From NCBI GenBank assembly GCA_023417065.1, contig JAEZGH010000021.1, positions 1-11,815 on the forward strand: a stretch of 11,815 nucleotides of DNA, given 5' to 3'. This document shows, in pieces, positions 1 through 6,618 of the stretch; the stretch's first letter is position 1; each line of letters begins with the position of its first letter. Position numbers and translations under genes: made by a program. Under the pieces are notes generated by a model, which was not told the origin of the DNA, did no database searches, and worked only from the letters and a program-made list of their open reading frames with translations. The DNA is from Bacteroidota bacterium. Lineage in GTDB: Bacteria > Bacteroidota > Bacteroidia > Cytophagales > Cyclobacteriaceae.

Positions 1-480
1 TGATTATTAATCCGCATCTATTATAGGCCTGTTCTATCACGATTTTGAGAGCGAGGTAAGGCGGGTTCCAAGGAGATATCTTCATATAGATTGCATATGA
101 CCGTAAGTTACGAATCTAATTGTTTCAACGGGATCAATCGGATTTCAGAGTCAACTAACCTGCGCTTATTCTCCCGTCCTGTTCATATCCTATCCACAAA
201 GGAAGGCACCAAACGGAGCCCATGAACGAGCCTGTGGTGAAGAAGGTCTTGTTGTATTCTTCGCCGTTGTCTTTTGTGAAGTACGCCGTAAGCACGCCTG
301 ACTGAACCACGGCGAAATCGCGGGGCACACTCGCCCTTGCTGCGAAGAAATTACCTTTCACCAGCGGGATTGCAGAAAACTTTAAAATCAGCCGTTCAAG
401 TGTTTTTTCGACTAAAGGGATAATATTAGTTAAGGCTTTCCGACACGGCTTTAATCTCTTTCGTAGTGAGTCTGTATCAT
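1..480 (-). pseudogene. Decayed Crp/Fnr-family transcriptional regulator (cyclic-nucleotide-binding-like domain), running off the left edge
   Basis: The best-preserved part is an open frame at about 155-460. It reads LTNIIPLVEKTLERL, then VPRDFAVVQSGVLTAYF, then EYNKTFFTTGSFMGS. This is the usual beta-roll pattern of Bacteroidota Crp/Fnr regulators (a (C/P)RDFxFVxSGxLRAY-like segment followed by KxFFxxGSFxGS). No ATG opens this frame. The ATG at 478-480 gives MIQTHYER in another frame and soon hits TAA, implying one frameshift near 455-465. After GSFMGS, family-like sequence changes frame at least twice more: GAFLCG, then RRLVDSEIRLIPLKQL, and near the left edge ALKIVIEQAYNR, which resembles the helix before the HTH. 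The HTH itself would lie outside the window. The frame order and similarity are read by eye. The inference is a dead regulator gene with three or more lesions; sequencing error in a low-coverage area is the main alternative. Confidence 0.72.
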
Positions 481-520
481 CCCGACTAAACTACTCACCC
501 TGGACGGATTCACAAAGTTT

Positions 521-958
521 CTAAGAAATGCCAATCTGTTGATCATCCAGTTTTAACCATACGCCAAAAAACCATAAGTACGTTTTCTTCCAACTGCTTC
601 CATACTGATATATCTTCTCCGTTTCAAAAACCGCCTGATAAGGTGAAAGACGAGGGGATTGAAAATCTAAAATATAATTGAAATGTCCTTCACCGCTAAA
701 GTACTTATCAAGGTCCGTCATTTCTCTAATGGAAACAACCATATTCGGGTTACGGAACGCCTGAGAGATACGTATGTATTGACGATCTGAAAAGTCATAG
801 TTGCAGAAAATATTCACGCTATCGTACCAGAGGTAGATGTTATAGGACGAATTACAGTCGTTACCAAGTTTTGCCGCCAGCGTATATGGTCCTAATAGCA
901 AAAAGGATCCGTAGTAAAGAACAGGCACTGCAAACAGATTATAAGCGACTTTTTTCAT
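521..958 (-). CDS. Hypothetical membrane-anchored or secreted protein, 145 aa
   Basis: I do not recognise this family. The protein starts MKK and has one hydrophobic segment at about residues 7-29, long enough for a signal anchor or an uncleaved signal peptide. A polar, aromatic-rich domain follows, with many Tyr, Trp and Phe residues and two cysteines (C35 and C52). This suggests a single-pass inner-membrane protein with a periplasmic domain, or an exported protein. No lipobox cysteine is visible near the N-terminus. The ATG has no clear Shine-Dalgarno sequence. The gene lies about 117 bp downstream of the SUKH-like gene on the same strand, so it could be co-transcribed or have its own promoter. 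It reads cleanly from start to stop, unlike the genes on either side. Existence as a gene is fairly likely; function is unknown. Confidence 0.55.
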   Translation of the reverse strand: MKKVAYNLFAVPVLYYGSFLLLGPYTLAAKLGNDCNSSYNIYLWYDSVNIFCNYDFSDRQYIRISQAFRNPNMVVSIREMTDLDKYFSGEGHFNYILDFQSPRLSPYQAVFETEKIYQYGSSWKKTYLWFFGVWLKLDDQQIGIS

Positions 959-1061
959 TTCGGCGATCTGGACAGATAAAGAAAATACTAAAACCTGAAA
1001 ACCCCTTGAACTCTTTTCATTTTAAGATACCGCATTATTACTCGATCTATCCTCTGCGTGC

Positions 1062-1077
1062 AATCCTGGCCAGGATT
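1062..1077. repeat. Perfect 16-bp palindrome at the 3' end of the SUKH-like gene
   Basis: AATCCTGGCCAGGATT is exactly self-complementary. It covers two of the three bases of the upstream gene's stop codon (TAA at 1076-1078 on the minus strand). It could fold as a 6-bp stem with a GGCC loop in RNA, or be bound by a dimeric protein. No U-rich run follows on either strand, so a classic rho-independent terminator is not supported. Confidence 0.45.
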
Positions 1078-2878
1078 ACCATACCTCCTCATACTCCCCC
1101 GTCTCATGAAAGAACTCGAATAATCGGTTATGAAGTTTGTAGTCGCTATCCTTTTCAAGCATCAGATTTATCGAGTCACCAAGTCCATTCTCGGCAATGA
1201 CAACTGATTTATAGGTTTCCGGATATCTGTCGGCGTATTCTGACTGGAGATAAAACTTTGAAATTGGCAGGAGGCGATATCCTTTGAACTTTATCCGATC
1301 ATTCAAATAGTTATTCTTAAAGACTTCGGGAAACAATACTTTCAATTCAGCCTCCTTCTTGGAAAATTTATCTTCCTTTTTCAATGAAATATCGAAAGGA
1401 GGATCTGACTTCTCAAGCCGTTCTATCTTGGCGAAATAAAACTTGTCTTCCTCGGATTCTTTGAATGCAAGCTTCGACGACAACTTGATATTCGGTGCCA
1501 GTTTCCCTTTTTCATCATATCTGGACTGATCGATTTTAATATTCAGTAATTGGGCAGACCGGAAACTGATCTGTCCAGGAAAATTCTTTTCAAGGGCATC
1601 TTTAAGAAATTGGTTGACGATCACTTTTCCATGCACCGAATACGTATACAAGTCATAGTCGGTAGTGAGTTCATATCTATCCGCCCTGACCGAGAGCGCA
1701 AATGACACCGGGGTGTGGATTCTTGCCAGTTTCATCTGGGTGTTCATCAAACTGGAATGATTTTCAATCTTTTCCTCAACGGGACCATGGCCGCGCTTAC
1801 TGAATTCCTTAACAAAATAATGGAAGCTGGCATTTTGATAGGCAAGGTCTTTATTCAGGGTATCAAATGCTAATTGAAGGAGGTAGAACTTAGTATTCGT
1901 CTTTATCTTCTTATGCACCATGTTTACTTCATGCCATGAATGATAAGGGAGCTTATACCGTTCGAGTATTAATTTTACGTTTTCACTTACCAACAAACAT
2001 GGAGTAAATGTTAACGAGGTGAACCGAGGCACTTCATATAATCTGTCAGGACCTTCCTGAAGAGGTCCATTCGTTAATGTAAGTCTCGTGCGCAACTCAA
2101 TTGGTTCACGGCCCTTTCTGGAGCTATCCTCAAACGGGTTCAGGTCCTGTATTTGAAATTCCGGCGTCAATCCTTTTATATCTTCCTTTATCGGTTCAAA
2201 GAAGTAGTATCGCTGACGATAATCGAACTTTTCCCTGAAAATATCGTCAAGAGAACCTTTCCGTTCAATTATTGGCAGAAATAACTTTTCATAGATCACT
2301 TTCTGGCCGTTATGAAAGTTGAACTGATTAAATATTCTGTCGAAATCGCTGTCCTGATAATCCTTGATCTTCTGGGAATCGTATGCATTTTTCGGAAGTA
2401 CTTTTATTTTGTATTTATCAGTAAGCTCTTTTGTTAACCAGGGGTTATCTTCAACCACCGAGAGTTTTTTTGAGTATTTAATAATAAGCTCTTCTGTGAT
2501 TGGCAGATTTCTGTTTCGTCCAAGGTAATACCAGTCCAGTCTTTTCTTAAACCGTTCGATCTTTGCTTCATCCCAAAGGATGGCTTCATTCAATGCGAGC
2601 TCATGCCAGACAAAACGGTCCTCATATTGCTCCAGGAATCCCAGGTCGCATTCGATAACCTTATTCTTGCTGATCGCGTTCCAGTCTAGTTCATACTCAT
2701 ATTCTGAGATGAACTCCCGGTCGAGACGATGGAATTCGCATACGTGAGACGTAAATATGTCCCAATAGAAAGTCAGGATTTGGTCAGTTCGCATCTGAAT
2801 TAAAATTACACCCAACATCCAGACACGTTGTGGCGGTCTGTGTCCTGGAAGCCGTTGTGGAATACCAATATAGGGCAT
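1076..2878 (-). CDS. Tryptophan-repeat protein with a SUKH (SMI1/KNR4)-like C-terminal domain, 600 aa
   Basis: Residues 65-139 form three back-to-back 25-residue repeats beginning DWNAISKNK, VWHELALNE and DWYYLGRNR. Each has the pattern W..(L/I)..N........(I/L)......(L/F). A degenerate fourth starts at 140. This resembles the W-x-x-L-S-x-N repeat proteins known in Bacteroidota. A long middle part (about 160-520) is not recognised. The last 70 residues contain GYRLLPISKFY, VVIAENGLGDSINLML and FEFFHETGEYEEV, which resemble the end of a SUKH fold (expected core: hydrophobic-A-xNGxGD, then (F/W)xHExGE). SUKH proteins are often immunity proteins against polymorphic toxins, but that role is not shown here. 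No signal peptide, so probably cytoplasmic. The start is uncertain: ATGs occur at 2876-2878, 2816-2818 and 2792-2794, and the frame continues upstream through one TAA (2933-2935) to an ATG at 3013. The product may therefore be an N-terminally truncated survivor. The gene looks AT-richer than the operon to its right. Confidence 0.7.
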   Translation of the reverse strand: MPYIGIPQRLPGHRPPQRVWMLGVILIQMRTDQILTFYWDIFTSHVCEFHRLDREFISEYEYELDWNAISKNKVIECDLGFLEQYEDRFVWHELALNEAILWDEAKIERFKKRLDWYYLGRNRNLPITEELIIKYSKKLSVVEDNPWLTKELTDKYKIKVLPKNAYDSQKIKDYQDSDFDRIFNQFNFHNGQKVIYEKLFLPIIERKGSLDDIFREKFDYRQRYYFFEPIKEDIKGLTPEFQIQDLNPFEDSSRKGREPIELRTRLTLTNGPLQEGPDRLYEVPRFTSLTFTPCLLVSENVKLILERYKLPYHSWHEVNMVHKKIKTNTKFYLLQLAFDTLNKDLAYQNASFHYFVKEFSKRGHGPVEEKIENHSSLMNTQMKLARIHTPVSFALSVRADRYELTTDYDLYTYSVHGKVIVNQFLKDALEKNFPGQISFRSAQLLNIKIDQSRYDEKGKLAPNIKLSSKLAFKESEEDKFYFAKIERLEKSDPPFDISLKKEDKFSKKEAELKVLFPEVFKNNYLNDRIKFKGYRLLPISKFYLQSEYADRYPETYKSVVIAENGLGDSINLMLEKDSDYKLHNRLFEFFHETGEYEEVW

Positions 2879-2932
2879 TGGCGCAATTCTGCAAGTGAAC
2901 TTGCCCTGGAATCGCTCTTTGTCAGGACGGTT

Positions 2933-3013
2933 TTACAGGTCGGCCCGTGCGAGAAGATCAAAATCAGCTGGCGGTGGAATGTCTTCGTAGAATAATCGCT
3001 CAGAGCTCTTCAT
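2933..3013 (-). pseudogene. N-terminal fragment split from the SUKH/W-repeat gene by an in-frame TAA
   Basis: An ATG at 3011-3013 opens a 26-codon frame, MKSSERLFYEDIPPPADF followed by DLLARADL, that ends at TAA (2933-2935). After 18 more sense codons (including RPDKERFQGKFTCRIAP), the same frame reaches the first ATG of the 600-residue protein with no other stop. Composition looks protein-like on both sides of the TAA. One base change in a Tyr codon would explain the break. The alternative is that this is an unrelated chance ORF and the downstream gene starts normally. The ATG overlaps the end of the small acidic ORF upstream by 14 nt, an arrangement typical of coupled genes, which favours a genuine ancestral start here. 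Confidence 0.42.
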
Positions 3014-3162
3014 CCAGTTTCATCAGTTCAGCTATCAGTTCCTTACTACTGGCCAGGAAGTCATTCTCGTCTTCACCGATATCTGCACAGGCATCGAGAT
3101 CTTACATGAAAGGCTCTGTCCTTCAAAAGCATTACACGGGGTTGAGCTACGATTTCGTTCAT
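3000..3162 (-). pseudogene. Small acidic ORF, apparently interrupted by a frameshift
   Basis: A strong Shine-Dalgarno match (AGAAGGA, 3167-3173) sits 4 nt before an ATG at 3160-3162 that reads MNEIVAQPRVMLLKDRAF. That frame then becomes Arg/Cys-rich and stops after a few more codons. One base later in phase, immediately after the break near 3102-3104, a 33-codon open stretch reads DLDACADIGEDENDF, then LASSKELIAELMKLDEEL, and stops at TGA (3000-3002). The acidic, amphipathic helix-like tail looks like the real C-terminus. Removing one base would give a protein of about 53-54 residues. I do not recognise a family. It overlaps the next ATG (3013) by 14 nt, so the two may once have been an operon pair. 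A programmed frameshift or a sequencing error are alternatives. Confidence 0.42.
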
Positions 3163-3294
3163 GCAATCCTTCTGTGGTATGAACGACAGCGTTAATATGC
3201 ACTACTTCAAACTCGTGTACGTGATTTGACAGATGGTACAGAAGATGACGGAAGGCGTGGTCAGCCTTGATACTTGAAACGTGCCCCTTAAACC
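3163..3294. other. Gap between the operon's last gene and the decayed small ORF
   Basis: This stretch holds the ribosome binding site of the small acidic ORF at 3167-3173 and a 5-bp inverted repeat, AAGGC/GCCTT, at 3252-3268. On the minus strand one His-rich frame stays open from inside the ligase gene's end through this area (for example ADHAFRHLLYHLSNHVHEF), but I recognise no family. No clear terminator or promoter is visible, although the pigment operon must end near here. Confidence 0.3.
3167..3173 (-). promoter_or_regulatory. Ribosome binding site of the small acidic ORF
   Basis: AGAAGGA sits 4 nt (TTGC) before the ATG at 3160-3162. It is the main reason to choose that ATG as the start of the broken small gene. 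Confidence 0.4.
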
Positions 3295-4593
3295 TTATGC
3301 CCTCCGATCAATGAATCGCGTCACCTTCCTCGCCCCCGGCGCGTGTTGCATCTTTTCAAGGGATTCGTCGGCTACGACGTTGATCTGGGGAGCTACACGC
3401 AGTCTGGATTGAAACGCAGCGGTAAGCGTCTTCAAGGCGTCGTCCTGATAGGGGCCATCAACAGTGACGTATATGCGGATTTCGTCGGTACCCAGGTCGC
3501 TGGTAAAGGCCTCCACGACATAGTCGCGCACACAGTCTATTTCGTTCATGATTTCAAAGATACCCGGAGGATAGAGGGTGGTCCCTTTAAACTTGATGAG
3601 TTGTTGCTTGCGACCCAATATGGGGCCGAGACGCAGGGTGTTGCGCCCACATGGACACGGCTCATAATATGCGACAGCCATATCCCCCGTACGGTATCTT
3701 AACAGGGGCATGCCTTCAACACCGAGGGTTGTAACGGTAACTTCACCTGGCATGTTGGGCGGGACGGGATTCTGCTGTTCATCGAGAAGCTCAACGATGA
3801 TGAGGTCCGGGCGATGGTGGCCTCCCACACCGTGACCACATTCGGTGAACGCCGTCTGCATTTCGGTGCTTGCATACGTTCCGTACAGCTGAATATTCCA
3901 GCTTTCAACGATGCGCTGACCAATGATGTTGAACGCAAAGTCAGGACGGCGTATACTCTCACCGATACATATGGCACGCTTTACGGAAAGGGAATTCAGA
4001 TCGATGTCTTTGGACTTCGCATATTCAATAAGTCGCACCAGGAATGAAGGCACAGCCACGAGAATGGTAGGCTGAAGGCGCTGTATTGTTTCGAGTTGCA
4101 TCGCAGGCAAACCTGGTCCTACGCGTACGATTGCGCCGCCAAGACGACGGATACCCTGATAATAAGCCATCCCCGCCATAAACTGACGATCGAGGGTGAG
4201 CATCAGCTGATACACATCTTCATCGGTTCCGTCAGCACAGCGAAAGGAAACTTCTTCGTTGTAAGCAAGGCGGTTGAGATCGTTCTCCGTCAGTGCAATG
4301 GTAACTGGCTTGCCCAGGGTTCCGGACGTGCTGGTGAATTCTACTATCCTGCTTCTGTCCACGCACAGGAAGTCCCAGTTATTTTGTTGCAGGTCGTCTT
4401 TTGTGGTGGCAGGAATCCGCGTAAGATCGCGAAGGGATTTGATATCAGCCGGGTTGATGTTGTGCTGGCGGAAAAGCTTCTGGTAAAACGGTGACTTCGC
4501 CGAGATGTAATTAATCAACTCCTGAAGGCCATTTTCCTGGCACTCCTGAATAGCTGTAAGCGATTGACGTTCTACTCCCGGTGAAAAAGTCAT
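3295..4593 (-). CDS. PaaK-like (phenylacetate-CoA ligase family) acyl-adenylating enzyme, 432 aa
   Basis: This belongs to the ANL superfamily of adenylate-forming enzymes, PaaK branch, which has the typical length of about 430 residues. Visible motifs are the phosphate-binding loop TSTSGTLGKP (87-96), the substrate/AMP motif YGTYASTE (237-244), the ATP-ribose motif YRTGD (300-304), and a C-terminal subdomain with GTTLYPPGIFE and a lysine near the end (K423 in ARKVTRF) where the catalytic A10 lysine is expected. Cysteines 252, 313 and 315 (the last two in CPCGR) plus nearby histidines match the metal-site pattern of many PaaK-like proteins. It probably activates an aryl carboxylic acid, for example a coumaric-type starter made by an ammonia-lyase, as an adenylate and loads it on CoA or a carrier protein. 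The substrate is inferred from flexirubin clusters. The start ATG overlaps the acpS stop as ATGA (4590-4593), implying translational coupling. It is the last gene of the operon in this window. Confidence 0.9.
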   Translation of the reverse strand: MTFSPGVERQSLTAIQECQENGLQELINYISAKSPFYQKLFRQHNINPADIKSLRDLTRIPATTKDDLQQNNWDFLCVDRSRIVEFTSTSGTLGKPVTIALTENDLNRLAYNEEVSFRCADGTDEDVYQLMLTLDRQFMAGMAYYQGIRRLGGAIVRVGPGLPAMQLETIQRLQPTILVAVPSFLVRLIEYAKSKDIDLNSLSVKRAICIGESIRRPDFAFNIIGQRIVESWNIQLYGTYASTEMQTAFTECGHGVGGHHRPDLIIVELLDEQQNPVPPNMPGEVTVTTLGVEGMPLLRYRTGDMAVAYYEPCPCGRNTLRLGPILGRKQQLIKFKGTTLYPPGIFEIMNEIDCVRDYVVEAFTSDLGTDEIRIYVTVDGPYQDDALKTLTAAFQSRLRVAPQINVVADESLEKMQHAPGARKVTRFIDRRA

Positions 4594-4964
4594 GATTCAA
4601 TTATTACTACTGCTGTGGCGGCCTCTTTGATGTGTGATATCGAAACGTGAATGTTCTTCCAGTTTCGTTCGCGCTGATATTGTTCAAGGATCCCATTCAA
4701 CTTAATGAATGGTTTACCTGACGGATCCGGAAGCACTTCTATGAGACACAGGTCGTGAGTGAGGTTCAACCCCTGCCCTGTTGCCTTTAGGAATGCTTCT
4801 TTTGCAGCAAATCTTCCTGCGTAGTTTTGGTACCGGTTAGTGGAAGCTTCGCACAACCTGATCTCGTCGGCGGAAAAGATTTTCCCGGCAAAGCCGTTGT
4901 TCTTCCTGATCTTCTCAGCAACGCGCTCCACTTCGATGATATCTGTTCCGAGTCCGATGATCAC
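4590..4964 (-). CDS. acpS: AcpS-type 4'-phosphopantetheinyl transferase, 124 aa
   Basis: The enzyme moves the 4'-phosphopantetheine arm of CoA to a serine of acyl carrier proteins. All signature parts of the trimeric AcpS family are present at normal length: GLGTDIIEVERV at the N-terminus with the metal-binding Asp (D8), YAGRFAAKEAFLKA (48-61) with the metal-binding Glu (E56), and VSISHIKEAATAVVI (107-121). It starts with GTG one base after the TGA of the C45 gene (TGA-C-GTG), with no Shine-Dalgarno sequence, so translation probably depends on termination of the upstream gene. It overlaps the ligase by 4 nt. Its place inside the pigment operon suggests it is devoted to the carrier proteins of the polyene or resorcinol pathway. 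It may be a second copy beside a housekeeping AcpS elsewhere, so the symbol describes the family rather than proven orthology. Confidence 0.92.
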   Translation of the reverse strand: MIIGLGTDIIEVERVAEKIRKNNGFAGKIFSADEIRLCEASTNRYQNYAGRFAAKEAFLKATGQGLNLTHDLCLIEVLPDPSGKPFIKLNGILEQYQRERNWKNIHVSISHIKEAATAVVIIES

Positions 4965-4965
4965 G

Positions 4966-6618
4966 TCAGTGTTTGTTACATTCTTTGATTCGCTCCTCCA
5001 TGTGCTGGCGCTCCTGTACGGTGGCTACTTCCAGTTTCAGTCCCTTATCGTACTTTTCGCGTGCCGCCTCAAAATTCCCGTTCTCAAAATGGTAGTCACC
5101 TGCAAGCATGTATGCATGGTACGAATTCGGGTTCCATTTTACAACACTATCGGGATTCAGACCTTCTTTTGGATAAAGCGGGAAGCGATAGCGGCTGAAC
5201 TTGAGATAGTCAGTATACTCCTTAGTCAGCAGAAATGAATCAGCTGCTATAGTTCTGGCTTCCTCGCGAATCTCCTCGTTGGAGTCTGGCGAAAGCCCGA
5301 ATATTCGATTGATGTCATAGCATACAAATTTCCCAAGCTGCCAGGGCGCGGTGGAAATCCATACGAGGCCTTTCTCCGGCTGGAAGATGATGCCATGATG
5401 AGCAACCAGTTGATTGATGAGCTTTTCGTTACCCAATCCAATATCCGCATCACCGAGACCTTTCTGGTTGCGCAGTATTGAAGCGGTTTTTCCGACAGAG
5501 TTGACACCATTTCTGTTCAGCAATTCCTCCACGCGACGATAACGATAAGGTGATGCACTGGTTTCCATGTGCGCACGGTTTAACTCGGTGTTGCCCAGCT
5601 TGTCGCCCTGAAAATGGTTTGTTGAGATGATCCGGTTACCCGTTGTTTCGTAAAGGTCTGTAGCATCCGGAGTTTTCTCGATGATTGCTGCCCTGCCATC
5701 TTTTGCGGAACCGATGAGGAAGGATTCAGCAACGAACATAGTTCGCTCTTGTGCAATAGCATAGGCCTCTCCTATCGTAGACGCATACTGAAGGATTTCG
5801 CGTGCTACGAGTGAAACAGGTGTCGCGGAACGCGACGGAATTTCAGACTTGGCAGCGTTGATAGTAACGGTAAGTCCCGCTTCATTCATCCCGGAGAGCA
5901 CGCCGGTCATACCTCCGAAGGTTACCATCATGAAACGGAACCCATTCTGAGGTTTATAGAATGCGACGATCTTATCCCGGGCGAATTCATCACCCACGTA
6001 GAAGTCGAAGTTTCGGCCAATGATGAGCGATCCATCCTCGGATTCATCACCCCAGGTGGCGAAGGAAGTGCAGCCTACGAGTGACATATTTTGAAGGGCG
6101 TGGCCGATGTCGTGTGCGGCGTGATAATTAAGTATACGCTGGTAGGGTTCTGCAATGTGATTGAAATCCGGCGATGCCGCCTGCGAAACACCGTATATCT
6201 CGAGCTGATACTCTTCAGGAACGTAGTCGGTGATGTCTCTGTTGAAAAATCCTATGAAGTATTTCAGCAGGGAACGATAGCCTGAAGACGGAACGAGGCT
6301 CTCAATCTGATCATTGAATACTTCCTCCTGATAACGCACAAGCTCACTTGTAAGCTTGCCGTTGCGTACGCCTATCTCGTAGGGTGAGCCTTCGACACAG
6401 AGCTCATAAAGGCCACTTTCACTTTTCCGAAACCAGCTATTGCCAATGGTAAACAAGCCTGGAGCGACTTCCGAAACCTGGGCGGTATCCGCACTGTGAT
6501 CTGCCACCACCGGGGGTTTGGTGATGCTGACGGAGCGGACATAAACTCCAAGGGCGAGGATCAAAACCACCAATCCGCCGACCAGCACGAGGAATATTTT
6601 ACCTATGCGCCTAAGCAT
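4966..6618 (-). CDS. C45-family (acyl-CoA:6-APA acyltransferase-like) Ntn hydrolase, membrane-anchored, with TPR-like tail
   Basis: Numbering is from the ATG at 6616-6618. The N-terminus (LRRIGKIF then a Val/Leu-rich run, about residues 5-28) is a signal anchor, which places the enzyme in the periplasm or at the outer face of the inner membrane. The catalytic domain has the C45 hallmark VGCTSFATW with the presumed nucleophile C183, then GSLIIGRNFDF (197-206), GMTGVLSGMNEAGL, and a conserved-looking STNHFQG (N334). C45 enzymes usually cleave themselves before this Cys. The last 55 residues (AYMLAGDYHFENGNFEAAREKY) look like a TPR repeat. Its place between tailoring and carrier genes suggests acyl transfer or ester or amide chemistry on the pigment. 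The reaction is unproven. A TTG 18 nt upstream (6634-6636) is an alternative start. The ATG start overlaps the oxidoreductase stop by 8 nt; the TTG start would overlap it by 26 nt. Confidence 0.85.
   Translation of the reverse strand: MLRRIGKIFLVLVGGLVVLILALGVYVRSVSITKPPVVADHSADTAQVSEVAPGLFTIGNSWFRKSESGLYELCVEGSPYEIGVRNGKLTSELVRYQEEVFNDQIESLVPSSGYRSLLKYFIGFFNRDITDYVPEEYQLEIYGVSQAASPDFNHIAEPYQRILNYHAAHDIGHALQNMSLVGCTSFATWGDESEDGSLIIGRNFDFYVGDEFARDKIVAFYKPQNGFRFMMVTFGGMTGVLSGMNEAGLTVTINAAKSEIPSRSATPVSLVAREILQYASTIGEAYAIAQERTMFVAESFLIGSAKDGRAAIIEKTPDATDLYETTGNRIISTNHFQGDKLGNTELNRAHMETSASPYRYRRVEELLNRNGVNSVGKTASILRNQKGLGDADIGLGNEKLINQLVAHHGIIFQPEKGLVWISTAPWQLGKFVCYDINRIFGLSPDSNEEIREEARTIAADSFLLTKEYTDYLKFSRYRFPLYPKEGLNPDSVVKWNPNSYHAYMLAGDYHFENGNFEAAREKYDKGLKLEVATVQERQHMEERIKECNKH

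Noticed and set aside
155..361. 68-residue ORF as a complete small protein
   Set aside because: It begins inside a Crp/Fnr-like domain at a GTG and ends after a frameshift; family sequence continues in the same frame upstream and in other frames downstream, so it is part of a pseudogene.
2947..3195. 82-residue plus-strand ORF rich in serine
   Set aside because: Its Ser-rich run is the antisense of the acidic minus-strand segment (Glu/Leu codons), and it has no recognised family.
3252..3268. Inverted repeat AAGGC/GCCTT as terminator of the operon
   Set aside because: The stem is only 5 bp with a 7-nt loop, and no U-rich run follows on the minus strand.
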